Source of the DNA: Allolobophora icterica
Taxonomy: Eukaryota; Annelida; Clitellata; Crassiclitellata; Lumbricidae
Assembly: GCA_963556255.1 (NCBI GenBank)
Contig: OY744605.1
Span: 84,953,021 to 85,017,020 of the forward strand
Length of the DNA: 64,000 nt
Direction of reading: 5' to 3'
The notes under the pieces were generated by a model that saw only the letters and a program-made list of their open reading frames with translations, searched no databases and had not been told where the DNA came from. Of this stretch, positions 12,237 to 23,610 are shown one piece after another; the first letter of the stretch is position 1; each line of letters opens with the position of its first letter. The translations under genes were made by a program, and so were the position numbers.

Positions 12237-12719
12237 GGACCATAGCAACCAAGAAAAAACTACAACCGTTGCTCAGATATGGCTAGATTTCTGAGAATTT
12301 GTGATTGTGGTTTTGCTATCGACGTCAGCCGTCTTTGATTTGCTATCGACGTCAGCCGTCTTTGATGTCATAATCTGTCGTTGAACTCATGAATCAACCG
12401 TAAATCGGTTTAAAGTAAATGGAAAATTTAGACACAACATAAAAAGTAGATTCGGTCAAGGCAGGCTAAGGATTTTCCAGGCTATTTAATATATAAACCA
12501 ACCGATTGACGATTGTACGTGATTATACTTGTCGTAATAAAGATTCATAGCTATCAAAACTGTGCCTAGTTTTTGTTGATTTTTTGTGTGTTTTTACGCT
12601 TAAGGACACCTTATGGTTGTTGGATCTGATTGAAAGAAAAGAAACGAAACGAAAGAAAGAGAGTAAAAAGTGTGTTTTTGTTGCCATAAGATGTCGTTAA
12701 TAGCTGTTATTTCCAGATG

Positions 12720-13085
12720 CCGCAATTAAAATAATCTTCTTCTCAGTCTTCTGCTGTTGAGCAGGTTTGTGACATGGACGACCTCTTGTCCTCCCCCGAC
12801 CACCTCCATCCTGTTAACGTCAGTTAGGGTTTCACTTGATTTGTCCATATCATGTCTTGGGAAATAGCCGAGGTGGTTTCCCGTTGCCTTCCTCGCGGTT
12901 TGAGTAGTGGACTTCTACGCCGCTCACGTTAGCCAGCTGTTTCAGGGTTCCTGCTGAGCCTTTCCACCTCGCGTAGCGCCCAAGGTGGTACTTCAGAAAC
13001 CGTCACCACTGATGGCATAGCCTCAGCAGGCAATCCCCTACTTGGCTGTTACGCCCACCCCCCACCATGGCGAGGTGTGAGACGG
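12720..13085. repeat. Unclassified GC-richer repeat
   Basis: A 360-bp block richer in GC than its surroundings, with the phrase AGGTGGTTTCCCGTTGCCTT. It looks like a dispersed repeat. I see no coding frame or terminal repeat that classifies it. Confidence 0.35.
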
Positions 13086-13273
13086 ACTTTTAAATATAAA
13101 ACAATATAATATTGTCAATGTCGAAGGTAGGGACCTGCGAATATCAAATTTTCAGTCGAGTCGAATCTCGAATCGAATCGGGGATAAAAGTTCGAATTTG
13201 AAACGAATCTTGAATCGAATCAGAGAGACCAGTTTGATATTCATGTAGTGTGTACTTGATAGCACAGGCACAC

Positions 13274-15438
13274 TAGGGTGGTTCATCGGCAATGGGGAAA
13301 AAATAAATTCTTAAAAGTTGCAGCTCTCACCCCCGCATTATGTTCCAAATAATTAAAAAAAAATTATTGCAAAGTTTCAGGTGTTTCTGAATATATTTAG
13401 GGGTGCCTCTCTATGATTGTACTTAGCATAGAAGTTCAAAGAAGAGTTTGCAACAAAAGTTGGTGATGTTCCTCTAAAAGTCCATTGGGACAGTAAACTT
13501 CTTTCACATATGACCGGAGAAGCTAAAGTCGATCGCTTGCTTGCATGGGTGTGTCCGAATGAGGGAGAGGGCATTTGCCTCCCCCAAATTTAGAAAATAT
13601 TTTAAAAAAATAATTTCTTTGATTTTTTATGATTATTACAACGGTCCCAGCACGAGTTTCAATGCGAAAAGCACTTAATTGTTAAAGTAAGTCCTCGATC
13701 ATTATTTATTTTAAAATTTGTTCTATGTAATTTTTTTATGCAAAAACGACATTTTAACCCCTAGAAAAATTTTTCCCCCTGCAAAATTTTTGCCTCCCTA
13801 AAAATGCATGTGGACGCCCATGCTTGCCTGTATTGGCATCTGGAGCAGGTATTGATCAGCTGCTTGCAGTTCCATACTTACCAAATGGGACCAGAGAAAT
13901 AACAACCGCTGCAGTATTCGCAGCTATCGAAGGTTGGGGTATGAAGTCACGCATCTGTGCCTCTGTGGCATGGCTTTCGACATCACATCGTCGAACACAG
14001 GTCTCAAGTCAGGTGCATTCACTGACATTAGCTCCTTCTTCTGGACCAGATATGCAAATGTTGAAACGTTTCCAATACTCCTGCAGGCTGATATTGATCA
14101 TGTTGCTTTCGTCCAGGTTTAAATGACGTAGAAGTCTCAAGAGAGATCACACCAGGCCAAAGAGCAGAAGTTTTGAATGTTGTTGAACAGCAACTTCAGG
14201 AAACTCAGCCACGAGAAGGTTATCAGGAACTGCTCATTCGTGTTATCATATTTCTGAGAGGCATCCCTCTAAGTGGAATTCATTTAAGTGCTCCAGCTGG
14301 ACTTCACCGAGCAAAAAGGATAGCGTGCTTGTTATACGGTTTCAAAACTTCCATGTTAGGTCGTATCCAGACAGATGTTGTCCAGTTTAAGCTGACAGCC
14401 AAAGAACATGGTCTACTTGAGCTTCTGTGCTTTACCATAGCAGGTGGATACATCTAAGCATGGTGTGTCCGATTTGGTTCCGATTAATGACCCACTGTTC
14501 CTGAAAAGATTGCAGTAGTCCGCAGTAAATAAGGTCATATTTGATGGTGCGGTGCAGAAGCTATTGGGGCACCTATGGTATCTGAATGAGGAAATCGTAT
14601 GCATTGCAATGTTTGATCCGTCTGTGACTCCTGAAGTGAAATGAGGAATTGTGAATGCAATTAACAGTTGGCCTTCTGGAAACAGCAATCCACCAAAACG
14701 AATCACCATGATGGGTGATCTTTCAGCAAACAGGAATCTAACGGTTCTAACCTCTTTTGTCACTCAGCAGAGTATTCAATTCTTCACAGCACTGAGCTCG
14801 CCCATAGAATTCCTTAAGATTGATTTTGGTCTGGTGCTACAATTCTGAATTCAAAACAGCGCTGAAGTATGTCAAGGCACTGAAAGTTGTAAACGACACG
14901 GCAGAAAGAGGTGTGGCTCTGATTCATGAGTTTAATGCTGATCTGACCAGAAACGAAGAACCGAAACACTTTCTCCTTCAAGTAGTTGCTGAGCACAAAG
15001 AGTTGTTCATAGACTATAAGAAATCCACAGTTGTGGCCGGACTGAAATGCTAGACATTAGCGTTTAACAGTAGACAGTCTTTTAGTATTATGTATTTTTT
15101 ATGTTGAAGGCTATGTCGGACTAGAACCATTTCCATAACTTACTTTAATAATCCTTTAATTAGCTGTTGATTACACAGTGTTACTGCTTCTGGTTAATAA
15201 TGCGTGCACTGCTAGACAGTAGACAATGAATACAGTGTGTTCACTGTTTAGACGTAATACTAATTAGCGGCATTGTACGAATAGGACATGCCTATGTAAA
15301 ACTACACTTGCCATGAGGCACCCCTAAACATCATCCTAAAAATCAGAAACGTTGCAGGAAATTTTATTTATTTATTTGGAACATTATGAGAGGGTGAGAG
15401 TTAAAAAAATAAGAAAAAAGTTTTTCTGAGCCACCCTA
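13274..15438 (+). mobile_element. DNA transposon with about 145-bp inverted ends and 8-bp target duplication
   Basis: The left end TAGGGTGGTTCA and right end TGAGCCACCCTA are inverted. The similarity continues inward for about 145 bp (shared ATGTTCCAAATAA, GTTTCTGA and TTTAGGGGTGCCTC in inverted order). The 8-bp sequence AGGCACAC flanks it at 13266-13273 and 15439-15446. Inside lies one decayed plus-strand ORF. An 8-bp duplication fits hAT, Zisupton or P-type elements. The end sequence does not let me choose. Confidence 0.88.
13822..15052 (+). pseudogene. Decayed ORF of the 13.27-15.44 kb transposon, putative transposase
   Basis: Pieces in different plus frames read as one protein: LPNGTREITTAAVFAAIEGW, then GPDMQMLKRFQYS, then a LLIRVIIFLRGIPLSGIH segment, then LKVVNDTAERGVALIHEFN near the end. 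At least three frameshifts or stops break it (around 14000, 14455 and 14850). Because the ORF fills an element with clean ends, I infer that it is the transposase or its accessory protein. I recognise no named domain and see no DDE triad that I could defend. Confidence 0.55.
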
Positions 15439-15474
15439 AGGCACACTATAGGCCTAACACAGGTATCAATAATC

Positions 15475-16479
15475 GGCGTCTTAAACTGTCTTGTGGTCTC
15501 AGTGGTCTCCCTCTTCTTTGGTTCAAATCTTACCTCTCTGACCGTTCTTAGAGGATTGTCCTTTGGTGACTCCAGAACTGCCTGGGTTAGGGTTGAGTAT
15601 GGTGTCCCACAGGTTTCTGTCCTAGGCCCCATTCTGTACTTACTCTACACAGCTGACATTCCTTCTATATTTACTAAACACCTCACCTCTGGTCACCTCT
15701 ATGCAGATGACGTTCAGATCTTTGTCCAAGGCTCATCCTCTCAGCAGATCTACCTTGTTGGATCCATTGATTCCCTGTCACATGATCTCCACTCTTGGAT
15801 GTCATCAAATCGACATAACCTTAACTCTTCTAAGACCCAACTGATCTGGTTTGGCACGAAGCAGCAACTTTCTAAACTTGATATCCCACTTCTGTCGTCA
15901 ATATACCCTGATTTTTCATTTTCATCCAGTGTTCGGGATTTGGGTGTCACCCTTGATAGTACTCTTTCGTTTTCTGAACACCTCTCCCACCTGACACGTT
16001 CCTGTTTCTATCACCTGAGGCGTTTGAGGGCTGTAAGAAGATCAGTTTCCCCTTCAGTGTTTACTACTATGGCCTATGCCTTCATTTGCTGCCGCATTGA
16101 CTATTGCAATTCATTGTTTGCTGTGCTCCCTAAAGCGCGCCTTTCATCTCTGCAGTCTGTTCTCAACGCGGCTGCCTGTTTTCCTCGCTTCTCTCACATA
16201 ACTACCTTTATGACTGATGTACTTCACTGCCATCACTGGCTTCCTGTTGCTTCCCGCATCCAATACAAGGTCCTTCTCCTGGTCTCTAGGACTCAACTGG
16301 GAAAAGCTCCTAAATACCTCTGTGACCTAATGCGTAAACCTCTATCTGCTCTTTCTTCCCGCCCTCTTCGGTCTGCTGACCGCTTTGATCTACTTGTCCC
16401 TCGCGCAAGCATAAGAACATCGGGCCGGACAGTACAGGATAGAAGCATCTGGAGACGAACGGTTAAGAAAGCGTTTTAA
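15475..16479 (+). pseudogene. CR1-like LINE reverse transcriptase fragment
   Basis: The frame holds the RT core motifs GVPQVSVLGPILYLLYTADI and the catalytic YADD (in GHLYADDVQIF). The thumb region and the C-terminal LPKARLSSLQSVLNAA and KAPKYLCDLMRKPLSALSS segments follow. The endonuclease and N-terminal RT are missing, so the copy is 5'-truncated. The last 20 codons lose the family sequence, which suggests a frameshift near 16410. A second 3' piece of the same family lies at 22015. Confidence 0.85.
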
Positions 16480-16718
16480 TTCAAGGTGTCTAACAGTAAT
16501 TAGTCAGTTAGTTTCTATTTTAATGACACTATCACAGCAAAGATGGTAAGCGTCGCCCTCCTCCTTTCTCAAGGCTTGGTACTGGCACTAATATGTAATG
16601 TAGTGGTGGAGTTGAGTTAATCAATTAATTTATATTATTATTCTAAAGTTTAAGGTCGTCTTATGACTGCGCCCTGGAAACAAATACAATGTCATTGCAG
16701 TAGATGCTGCCGAGGTCT

Positions 16719-16754
16719 TTAATATACAGTTTGATTAAATAGTTTTAAAGGTGT
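16719..16754 (-). promoter_or_regulatory. PSE/TATA-like module
   Basis: ACACCTTTAAAACTATT, then TATATTAAAG at +28 on the minus strand. Confidence 0.5.
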
Positions 16755-17160
16755 TCAGTGGAACTTTATGTCATGTGTTTGAAGACCATGGCGTGTTAAG
16801 TTACATCTTTCTGCTGCTGGGGTCGTTGACGTCCACCTTATGGGTTACATGTCTGTAACAATAATTTTGACAAAACCATCACACAGCTGCTTCAAACGAC
16901 AAAAAATTAAGACGATTTCTGTCGAGGACATAAAATGTCGTTAAACTGTGAAGCCAACGATCGTGATTAGATCATGTTTGCTATAAGGATAAGTGGACGT
17001 CAACGCCCATGACAGTTAGAATTGGTCGTTAAAGTTAGAAACTGACTGAATGACTAGGGTAGGATTTAATAATAATAATAGCAGAGATTTAAGTGCCATA
17101 GTTCGTAAACAGTCGAAAGGAAATCGATGCAACGATTCAGAAGCACTGGGAGCAGGGAGA

Positions 17161-17880
17161 TCAGTCCAGATAGGCCTGTTTGAAAAGTTCGGTCTTTAAG
17201 TTTTTCTTAAAAGTGGCCAGAGTCATAGAGATCCTGATGTTGGTTGGTAGGTTGTTCCAGATTCGAGGGGCGGACGAGGTGAAAGATTTTGATGCAGTTG
17301 TAGTGCGACACCGATGAAGGACAAGGGTTCGGGTTCCAGATGACCGCATGTTTCTCGATGGCATGTGGTTGTGAAGAAGGTCGGAGAGATATGACGGAGT
17401 ATGTGTTGTGATGCAGTTATAGGTGATAACGAAGATTTTGTAGATGATCCTTTCCTTGACGGGTAGCCAGTGGAGGGATTTGAGGAGTGGCCTGCTGCTG
17501 GCACGATATGGGGAGTTGCATACGACACGAGCAAGGTTGTTTTGGATGCGTTGTAGAGAGGTTAGATTTTTTGATGATGTCCCGTAGAGAAGGCTGTTGC
17601 AATAGTCAAGGCGAGAGTTGACTATCCCACAAGCGATGGTGTTTGCAAGGTTTTCTGTGAGAAAAGGTCGGATGTGCCTGAGAGCCCGGATATGAAAGTT
17701 GGTGGAGCGGATGATTTCAGAAACTTGGAAATCCATTGACATTGTCGAGTCAAGTTTCACGCCGAGAATTTTTACACTGGTTGACGTGTTTATTGCTGTG
17801 TTTGAGAAAGTCGGATTCAGAGGATGATGTTTGGCAATTTGTGGTCTGGTTCCAAAAACTATGGCTTCTGAAAACCCTCT
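17161..17880 (-). pseudogene. L2/CR1-like LINE RT C-terminal fragment
   Basis: The minus frame is open from about 17880 and reads VKILGVKLDSTMSMDFQ, then SRLDYCNSLLYG, LHWLPVKERIIYK and a SAPRIWNNLPTNIR segment. This is the post-catalytic (thumb) part of L2/CR1 reverse transcriptases. The YADD box is absent because the copy starts after it. No internal stop, so it is fairly young. Confidence 0.85.
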
Positions 17881-18144
17881 GAAAAAATACGATAAAACCT
17901 GTTTTCTTTTGTTTACTGATATTCTGCTATTGTGTTACTTGTCGCCACTATTATTGCATCGTTACTGTAAACCATGAGCGTTTGTTTGCGCTAATAAAGG
18001 CTCCTTATTTACTTACTGACTTAGGCTAAGGATGGCTAACAGTCTTCGTTATAGAGCAGCGTCGTTAAACAAAACACTACCCACATGAACGTAACTTGCG
18101 ACTCTGAGTGTACGGGTTCGAGGGTCGCCTGAGACGTTTTGGGG

Positions 18145-18340
18145 AGGGGATAGAGTAATGGTAATAAGAAAGATAGAGCATTAAATTCTCGATTCGATAC
18201 CCCTTACCCCCCTCCCCTCTAGGGCGGCGCCTTGCCAAACCGTGTGCTTAATTAAGATCTTGATTGTAATTTCATGTTTCAATGTAATCTTACTGCGTAC
18301 TTGTCAGTTTGAATTAATAAAGATTATTATTATTATTAGT
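18145..18340 (+). mobile_element. tRNA-derived SINE with (ATT)n tail
   Basis: A-box-like TAGAGTAATGG and B-box-like CGATTCGATACCC head a body with GGCGCCTTGCC and the shared 3' phrase GAATTAATAAAGATTATT. Same family as 28728-28960. Confidence 0.7.
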
Positions 18341-18642
18341 AGTAGTATACTTAGGTGCTCAGCGCCATCGATTGATGCTTCGTTATGAGACAGTGGCTGT
18401 TAACAGCAACGTATATTTGTATAATAATACACATTCATAATACGTGTTATTCTGATTTAATTATCAACTCCCAGGTGTGGATGAAGACCGTCAAACGAAA
18501 GCTACACATACAGTGCATTTGCTACCTATATTAAGATCCTGTTTAACAACATAATAAGTACGGCTGCCATGGCCGTTCACCTTCAGAATTTCCATCCAGT
18601 TTGTATGGCATGGATGCAACTACAGATCAAACGCAATTGTTG

Positions 18643-18678
18643 AATATATAGCATCAGCTGAAGATGATTTAGAGGTGT
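18643..18678 (-). promoter_or_regulatory. PSE/TATA-like module
   Basis: ACACCTCTAAATCATC, then TATATATTC at +28 on the minus strand. Downstream ATCCA and TGGAT could pair 12 nt apart. Confidence 0.5.
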
Positions 18679-18954
18679 CTTAATTAACGGAGCATTATTG
18701 TACAGTCTAACGACACCTTGTAACTATCTTCTGGTTCAATGGATTCAAACAGTTTAACGGCGTCTTATGGCAACAAATTATCTTATACAGGTCTCACCGT
18801 TTCTATGTGTTTTTAAAATATTTTCATGGTGTTTGTCTGTCTCTCTCTCTCCCTCTGTTTCTGTCTCTGTTTATACCTACATCTGTCTGTCTGTCTTGTC
18901 TCCCTGCCTGTCTGCTACTTGCATTCTGCTGTCTCCCATTCTCCATTTGTCTTT

Positions 18955-19290
18955 CTAAACAATGTCATGCCATGTCGCCGTCGTCGCTTTGCGATGACAG
19001 GCTGCAGGAATGGATCACCATTGCCAAGCGTTTCCTATCTCCTAGAGTCGTTTTACTACCATGAGATTAGTCCCTGATAGCCCAGTCCATCCCATGATTT
19101 TGTCGATCCAGGATATTTTTGGTCTGCCGCGGTTGCGAAACCCTTCTTCGAGACCCGTCATCAGGCTGCCTTCGATGTTGCCCTTCGGCTGCCGCATGAT
19201 GTGTCCGAAGTATCTTAGCTTGCGGGTTCGGACGTGGTTCAACAGTTCGCTTTTGGTCCTCGCCAGCTTCTATATTTGTTCGGTGGCATA
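18955..19290 (-). pseudogene. RTE-like LINE C-terminus (3' part of split copy)
   Basis: The minus frames include RTRKLRYFGHIMRQPKG and RGRPKISWIDKIMGWTG, the usual end of RTE-type ORF2. It continues the RT piece at 20296-20760. The two halves are separated by an L2-like insertion in the opposite direction. Confidence 0.75.
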
Positions 19291-20295
19291 AAATGCCATA
19301 AAATGCCATAAAACAAGGGAAGCACTCATTATGGACAACAACCCTATACCTCAAGCAACCTCTGTCAAATTTCTGGGAGTATTTGTGGACCAATTCCTTA
19401 CATGGAAAGTACATATTGAGAATATCTCTAAAAGAATTGCGAAAAGTGTGGGTGTATTAGCCCGTATTGCCTACTTATTACCAACCCATATTAAATTGAA
19501 CCTATATTATTCTTTAATTCACCCTTATCTCTCATATTGCAACATAGTCTGGGCCTCAAATTACTCAACTCGCTTGCTTAGATTAACTTCATTGCAAAAG
19601 AGGGCTGCTAGAATAATAACAAGAAAATCAGGTCCCATTTCCCCCCTTGCTGCATTACAAAGTCTAAAAATTTTATCAATTGAACAGATTAGAATCCAAC
19701 AGACTTCTGAATTCATGTTTAAGTATATGCACAATCTTCTTCCTGCAGCATTCAATGACTTCTTCAGTTTGACATCCAAAATAAACCCCTACTGTGTCAG
19801 GACATCTGCTGATTATAGAGGAGCATTTGCTAGAACAAACACCCGAATGTTCTCAATAAAAAGTGCTGGCCCGAGGACTTGGAATAATATTCCTGTTGCC
19901 ATAAGAAATCTACCTAATATTTTAATTTTTAAGAGAAAACTCCGCGAGTACCTAGTAGCAACAGTTCCCCAACCTTCCCCATCTACATTTTACTAGCAAA
20001 TTACTGCCTTAAATGCGCACTAGGTTTTGATGCTGACACTTGATCTGATATTACTTCGATGTTTAGTTAACTAGTTAAGTCCAAAATGTCTAGTAATACA
20101 ATGTTATGCCAGTTGCCGTTATTTGTTATGTACAAGGGTAACCCTGATAGCGGGACCCAGGTCCCTTAAGGGTTTCTCTCCCTTTACTTCCATTACTTCT
20201 ATTTTCTGTTAAAACTTTACAGTGAATGATATTATTTCTGTCACTGCATATTATGATATTATGCGAAGTAATAAAACTTATGGTTATGGTTATGG
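19291..20295 (+). mobile_element. L2-like LINE 3' fragment inserted in an RTE-like LINE
   Basis: The open frame 19331-19996 carries VKFLGVFVDQFLTWKVHI, LSYCNIVWASNY, LQKRAARIIT and a GPRTWNNIPVAIRN segment. These belong to the C-terminal part of L2/CR1-like reverse transcriptases. A short GGTTAT repeat near 20280 is a likely 3' tail. Flanking RTE sequence on both sides marks the insertion. Confidence 0.75.
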
Positions 20296-20760
20296 TCATC
20301 TTTTTTGTCCGTGGAATTCTTAGCAACTTTCTGACGCACTTGTTCTCGAATGCTTGGATGCGTTTCTCTTCTTCTTTCTTAAACGTCCAAGCCTCACATC
20401 CGTACGTTGCTGTTGGCCATGCCAATGACTTCATCATCCGTAATTTGGTGTCATTGTGTAGTGACTTGTTCTTCCAAATTTTTGTCAGTTTAACCATGAC
20501 TGCCATCCCCATGGCCAGTCTTAACATCGTCCTTGCAGTCCGCCTCTTCAGTTACTTTGCTCCCCAAGTACACAAAGGATTTTACTTGCTCCAGTCCTCC
20601 GCTGTCCACTTTTATCTCGAGTGTTTCTTCCATGCTCGTCATTACCTTCGTTTTTCTCACTTTGATCAACATTCCATCTTCTATTGCTGCATTTTCGACT
20701 CGACTCACAATCTCTTGTAATTCTCTTGACGATGTCTCCACTAACACGATGTCATCATAG
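20296..20760 (-). pseudogene. RTE-like LINE RT fragment (5' part of split copy)
   Basis: The minus strand carries YDDIVLVE (a variant of the catalytic ADD box), then VKSFVYLGSKVTEEADC, then ATYGCEAWTFKKEEEKRIQA and VRKLLRIPRTKK. At least one frameshift lies near 20530. A SINE abuts the truncated end at 20761. Confidence 0.8.
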
Positions 20761-21120
20761 GGGGGTCCGTAGAGTAATGGATAACACACTGGCGTGAAGA
20801 GCTGAAGGTACCAAGATCGAACCCGGTAGACAGCCGTTAATTTAAGGTTAATTCTGCCTTCCACTCGCTAGGCGGCAGTGGTTAAATGAATAGTAGGCCG
20901 TGATTTTGCGCCGTCTGTTGGCTGCCGCATAAGCAACTGCTTATGCGGCAGCCAACATATTCGGCTCCTGTAAAACTGTTATCATGTGCTTCTACTTAAT
21001 ACATGCATGTAAGGCGCCCTGCATGGCTGCCGTTTCTACTATATGCATGTTCACTGTACAGCGCAGTGCGTTTGCAGGCGCTTAATTACAGAAAAGACTA
21101 TAATTATTATTATTATTATA
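20761..21120 (+). mobile_element. tRNA-derived SINE, possibly two overlapping copies
   Basis: TAGAGTAATGGATAAC and AGATCGAACCCGG form A- and B-box-like motifs. The 3' part has GGCGCCCTGCATGGCTGCC and an ATT tail. A perfect inverted repeat TAAGCAACTGCTTATGCGGC-like segment lies at about 20920-20955. Confidence 0.5.
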
Positions 21121-21179
21121 TCAGCGTACCTGAGATTGTTGATGTTCTTTCCAATAATTCCTGAATACCCCAGTTATTT

Positions 21180-22010
21180 AGGGATTAAATGCGTGTAAAG
21201 CAGGCCTACAGCACTTATCGCAGAATTTGCACGTCTTCCTGTCAAACTCGCGCGGGCACAGATGACAACGTCCCTGTGTCCTCTTCACTTTAGCTGGTAT
21301 CTCAGTTCCTGCTTCGAAACCACGGCTAAGATTGCTCCACGTGTACCTCTTGTAATTCCTCTTGCAGTACCAGCTCTTACACGACCTCTTCCTCTTGTAT
21401 TCCGTGTAGTAGATGGTTCATTTACCTGCTCTTCGTCAGACGCACTGACATCTTCTGATTCGTCGAATTCCTCGGACACATGATCTTCGTTATCAGAGGC
21501 AGTACCAACTTCAGGCAAATAATCTCCATCTTCACTATCATCGGCATCAGCTTCAGATACACTGTCTTCATCAACTTCTGTATCCTCTTCCATAATCAGT
21601 CGAAGAGCTTCTGCTGTGGAATACCTAGCCATAGTGTTATTTATTTTCTAATACTTGAAATGTAGGCTAAGCAAAACAAAATGACTGACTTCTAAAAAGG
21701 TCAAACTAACATCAGGAAGTTTTCTAAAATATAATAACATAACAAATTATTGCAGTAATTAGCACCAATTACCTGAATTTGTTCATCATATCAACGTCAT
21801 AATTTGGGGGTGCAAATTGTACCCCCGATGAACCTGTGCTGGCAAAAATTGACGTCAATTCTTTTTTTTATCGTTTTATGCATGACTATAGGAAAAAATG
21901 GTACACTTACAATGTCCTAGAAGATAACTGCTGAAATTTTAATAGTAACACGTGAGTAGCCATAGAAATGGCCAGGGGGTGCAGATTGCACCCCAAGGAT
22001 CCATTGAGGG
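21180..22010 (-). mobile_element. Internally deleted piggyBac-type transposon
   Basis: The right end reads CCCTCAATGGATCC from 22010 on the minus strand and abuts TTAA (22011-22014), as in piggyBac termini. The coding part begins at 21632. The opposite terminus is not found, so the left end is probably deleted. Confidence 0.7.
21285..21632 (-). pseudogene. piggyBac transposase N-terminus joined to a C-terminal Cys-rich end
   Basis: The protein starts MARYSTAEALRLIMEEDTEV and runs through about 60 acidic residues (DSEDGDYLPEV, SEEFDESEDVS), as in piggyBac-like N-termini. An RGRGRVRAG basic patch follows. Just below 21285, in another minus frame, CHLCPREFDRKTCKFCDKCC resembles the C-terminal zinc-binding domain. 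The DDD catalytic core is missing, so this is an inactive deletion derivative. Confidence 0.7.
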
Positions 22011-22014
22011 TTAA

Positions 22015-22300
22015 ACCTCTATCTGCTCTCTCTTCCCGCCCTCTTCTGTCTACTGGCCGCCTTGATCTATACTTGTCCCTCGCGCAAGGACTTCGATGGC
22101 TCAGCATCGTGCTTTTGCCATCCTTGGCCCTTCCTTGTGGAATGACCTGCCCCCTCTCTCCGTAGCAAGATATTGCTTGGGATCTCGCCCTCTTCTCTCC
22201 GCTGCCTAAAGACCTTTCTTTTCCCTCGGGGCTGACACGCTGGGAGCGCCTCTGAATAGCCTATACTGTGAGAGGGGCTTTATAAATAATCATATAAGAT
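22015..22300 (+). pseudogene. CR1-like LINE 3' end
   Basis: The first 65 bp match the CR1 fragment at about 16337-16400 (CCTCTATCTGCTCT, then GGCCGCCTTGATCTA). The sequence goes on to the ORF end and a TATAAATAATCATATAAGAT tail. It begins directly at the TTAA bordering the piggyBac remnant. Confidence 0.75.
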
Positions 22301-22705
22301 AAGATAACTTACCCTTATCGCGCATTGTATTCTTTTATGTATATGTGTGTGACTGTATATATGTATGTATGTATGTATGGATGTGGAGTGGGGTGAGTAG
22401 GGAACCTGAGGATGGAGTCTGGTAATTTGGTGGGGGTCCGGGGTGTACATGGTGACACCTCTTCTTCTGCGCTATTCTACGCTTTTGCATTAAATGTAAG
22501 GTCCATCTAAATTATTGGGGGGCCTTGCCCCGGCTGCCCCCCCCCCCCCCCCGAGCTACGCCTATGCACCCTTCATCTACACCTATGCCTTCATTTCCTG
22601 ATAGCAATAAGATATTATTTAAACACTAAAATAGAACTAGAATGTAATGTGAATTTGCATCAAAGGTCCTGTAAGTCGTGAACAGCAATATGAAGCTCTG
22701 CTAAG

Positions 22706-22741
22706 ACACCGGTTAAGTTGTGACTTTTGATGCTATATATT
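22706..22741 (+). promoter_or_regulatory. PSE/TATA-like module of candidate RNA gene D
   Basis: ACACCGGTTAAGTTGTG, then TATATATTATG at +28. Upstream is the variant GTGAACAGCAATATGAAGC of the upstream block shared by genes E, F and G. Confidence 0.6.
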
Positions 22742-22754
22742 ATGCATTTTAGTT

Positions 22755-22834
22755 CAATCGTTAGTGCTCGGGACATCCAGATCCGATTGACTTAGGACAT
22801 AGGAACCGAAGACACGTGAATAGACAGATATTTT
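22755..22834 (+). ncRNA. Candidate short Pol III RNA gene D
   Basis: CAATCGTTAGTG starts 21 bp after the TATA box. A unique stretch of about 33 nt follows, then GAACCGAAGACACGTGAA and GATATTTT. The segment TCAATCG near the start can pair perfectly with CGATTGA 23 nt downstream. That stem is not shared by the other copies. Length is about 80 nt. Confidence 0.4.
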
Positions 22835-23034
22835 AAAATGAATTGAAATAAAACAATTACGTTAAAGACGTCAATTGCTTTGGCAGATGGTCTGTAAAAG
22901 AAAACGTAGAATGTGGTTATTACCTCATTCTACGTTCTCTTTTAAACTTCCAATCACGTTTAAGGTCGTCATCAAAGGCCTTGACAGCCATAAGATGTCG
23001 TTGAAAAAGGAACATAGTATTACCTGCTGTTTAA

Positions 23035-23071
23035 ACACCTTTTCAATTAAGACTTCAATTTTTATATATAC
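23035..23071 (+). promoter_or_regulatory. PSE/TATA-like module
   Basis: ACACCTTTTCAATTAAG, then TATATATACAG at +28. An X-repeat core (GCCATAAGATGTCGTTGAA) lies about 30 bp upstream. Confidence 0.5.
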
Positions 23072-23117
23072 AGAGCAGAAAATAATAAGAAAAAGTTTAA
23101 AATGTGGCACCGTTTAG

Positions 23118-23154
23118 ACACCTTTGGAATTGTCTTCTCCATAACTATATATAT
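23118..23154 (+). promoter_or_regulatory. PSE/TATA-like module
   Basis: GACACCTTTGGAATTGTC, then TATATATATAGCC at +28, only 83 bp after the previous module. The two are tandem promoters in the same direction. Confidence 0.55.
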
Positions 23155-23403
23155 AGCCAGTAGCTCGCACTCGCCTCTAATTTTCCACTAAAGCTCTAGC
23201 TCATCCGGTCTAGTTTTGTCTTCAACCGTGCTCAAGCTGAGCATTGGCTACACCACGGATAATAATTATGTCTTAGAGCTTCGTTTACAGATTATTGTAT
23301 TTTATTGCAAAGCAAGGTCGATGTAAACAGCGTGGCACTACACAAAACAACGACCTCTCATAACCACGGTCAAGAAAGGGAAGTGACGATTTAGATGTAT
23401 GGC

Positions 23404-23419
23404 ATACAGACAGACAGAC

Positions 23420-23462
<43 letters not shown>

Positions 23463-23610
23463 TTGGACAGACAGACAGACAGACTTGGACAGACAGGCGG
23501 ACAGACAGGCAGGCAGACTTGGACAGACAGACAGACATACAGACTTGGACAGACAGGCGGACAGACAGGCAGACAGACAGGCAGACAGACAGACAGAAAA
23601 ACAGACAGAG
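23404..23610. repeat. (CAGA)n microsatellite with interspersed CTTGGA units
   Basis: CAGA units are interrupted at intervals by ACTTGGACAGACAG-type variants, which gives a higher-order periodic pattern. Frames rich in TDRQ or SVCL are repeat translations. Confidence 0.95.

Larger units (their letters stand above)
11078..12699 (+). repeat. Segmental duplication A, copy 1
   Basis: This block aligns along its length with 43449-45412. Shared landmarks in order are the TATA module, the GATTAGCGACATCATGCGAC block, the SINE and the GAAAGAAAGAGAG stretch. Copy 2 differs by a MITE and a long TA run. Copy 1 alone has a 27-bp tandem duplication at about 12312-12365. Confidence 0.85.

Noticed and set aside
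13377..13574. 65-aa protein on the minus strand
   Set aside because: It lies at the left inverted end of the 13.27-15.44 kb transposon and has no counterpart pattern.
22500..22565. hAT-like MITE around the C15 run
   Set aside because: One end-like GAGCTACGCCTATG motif is visible but I could not find a paired end or target duplication.
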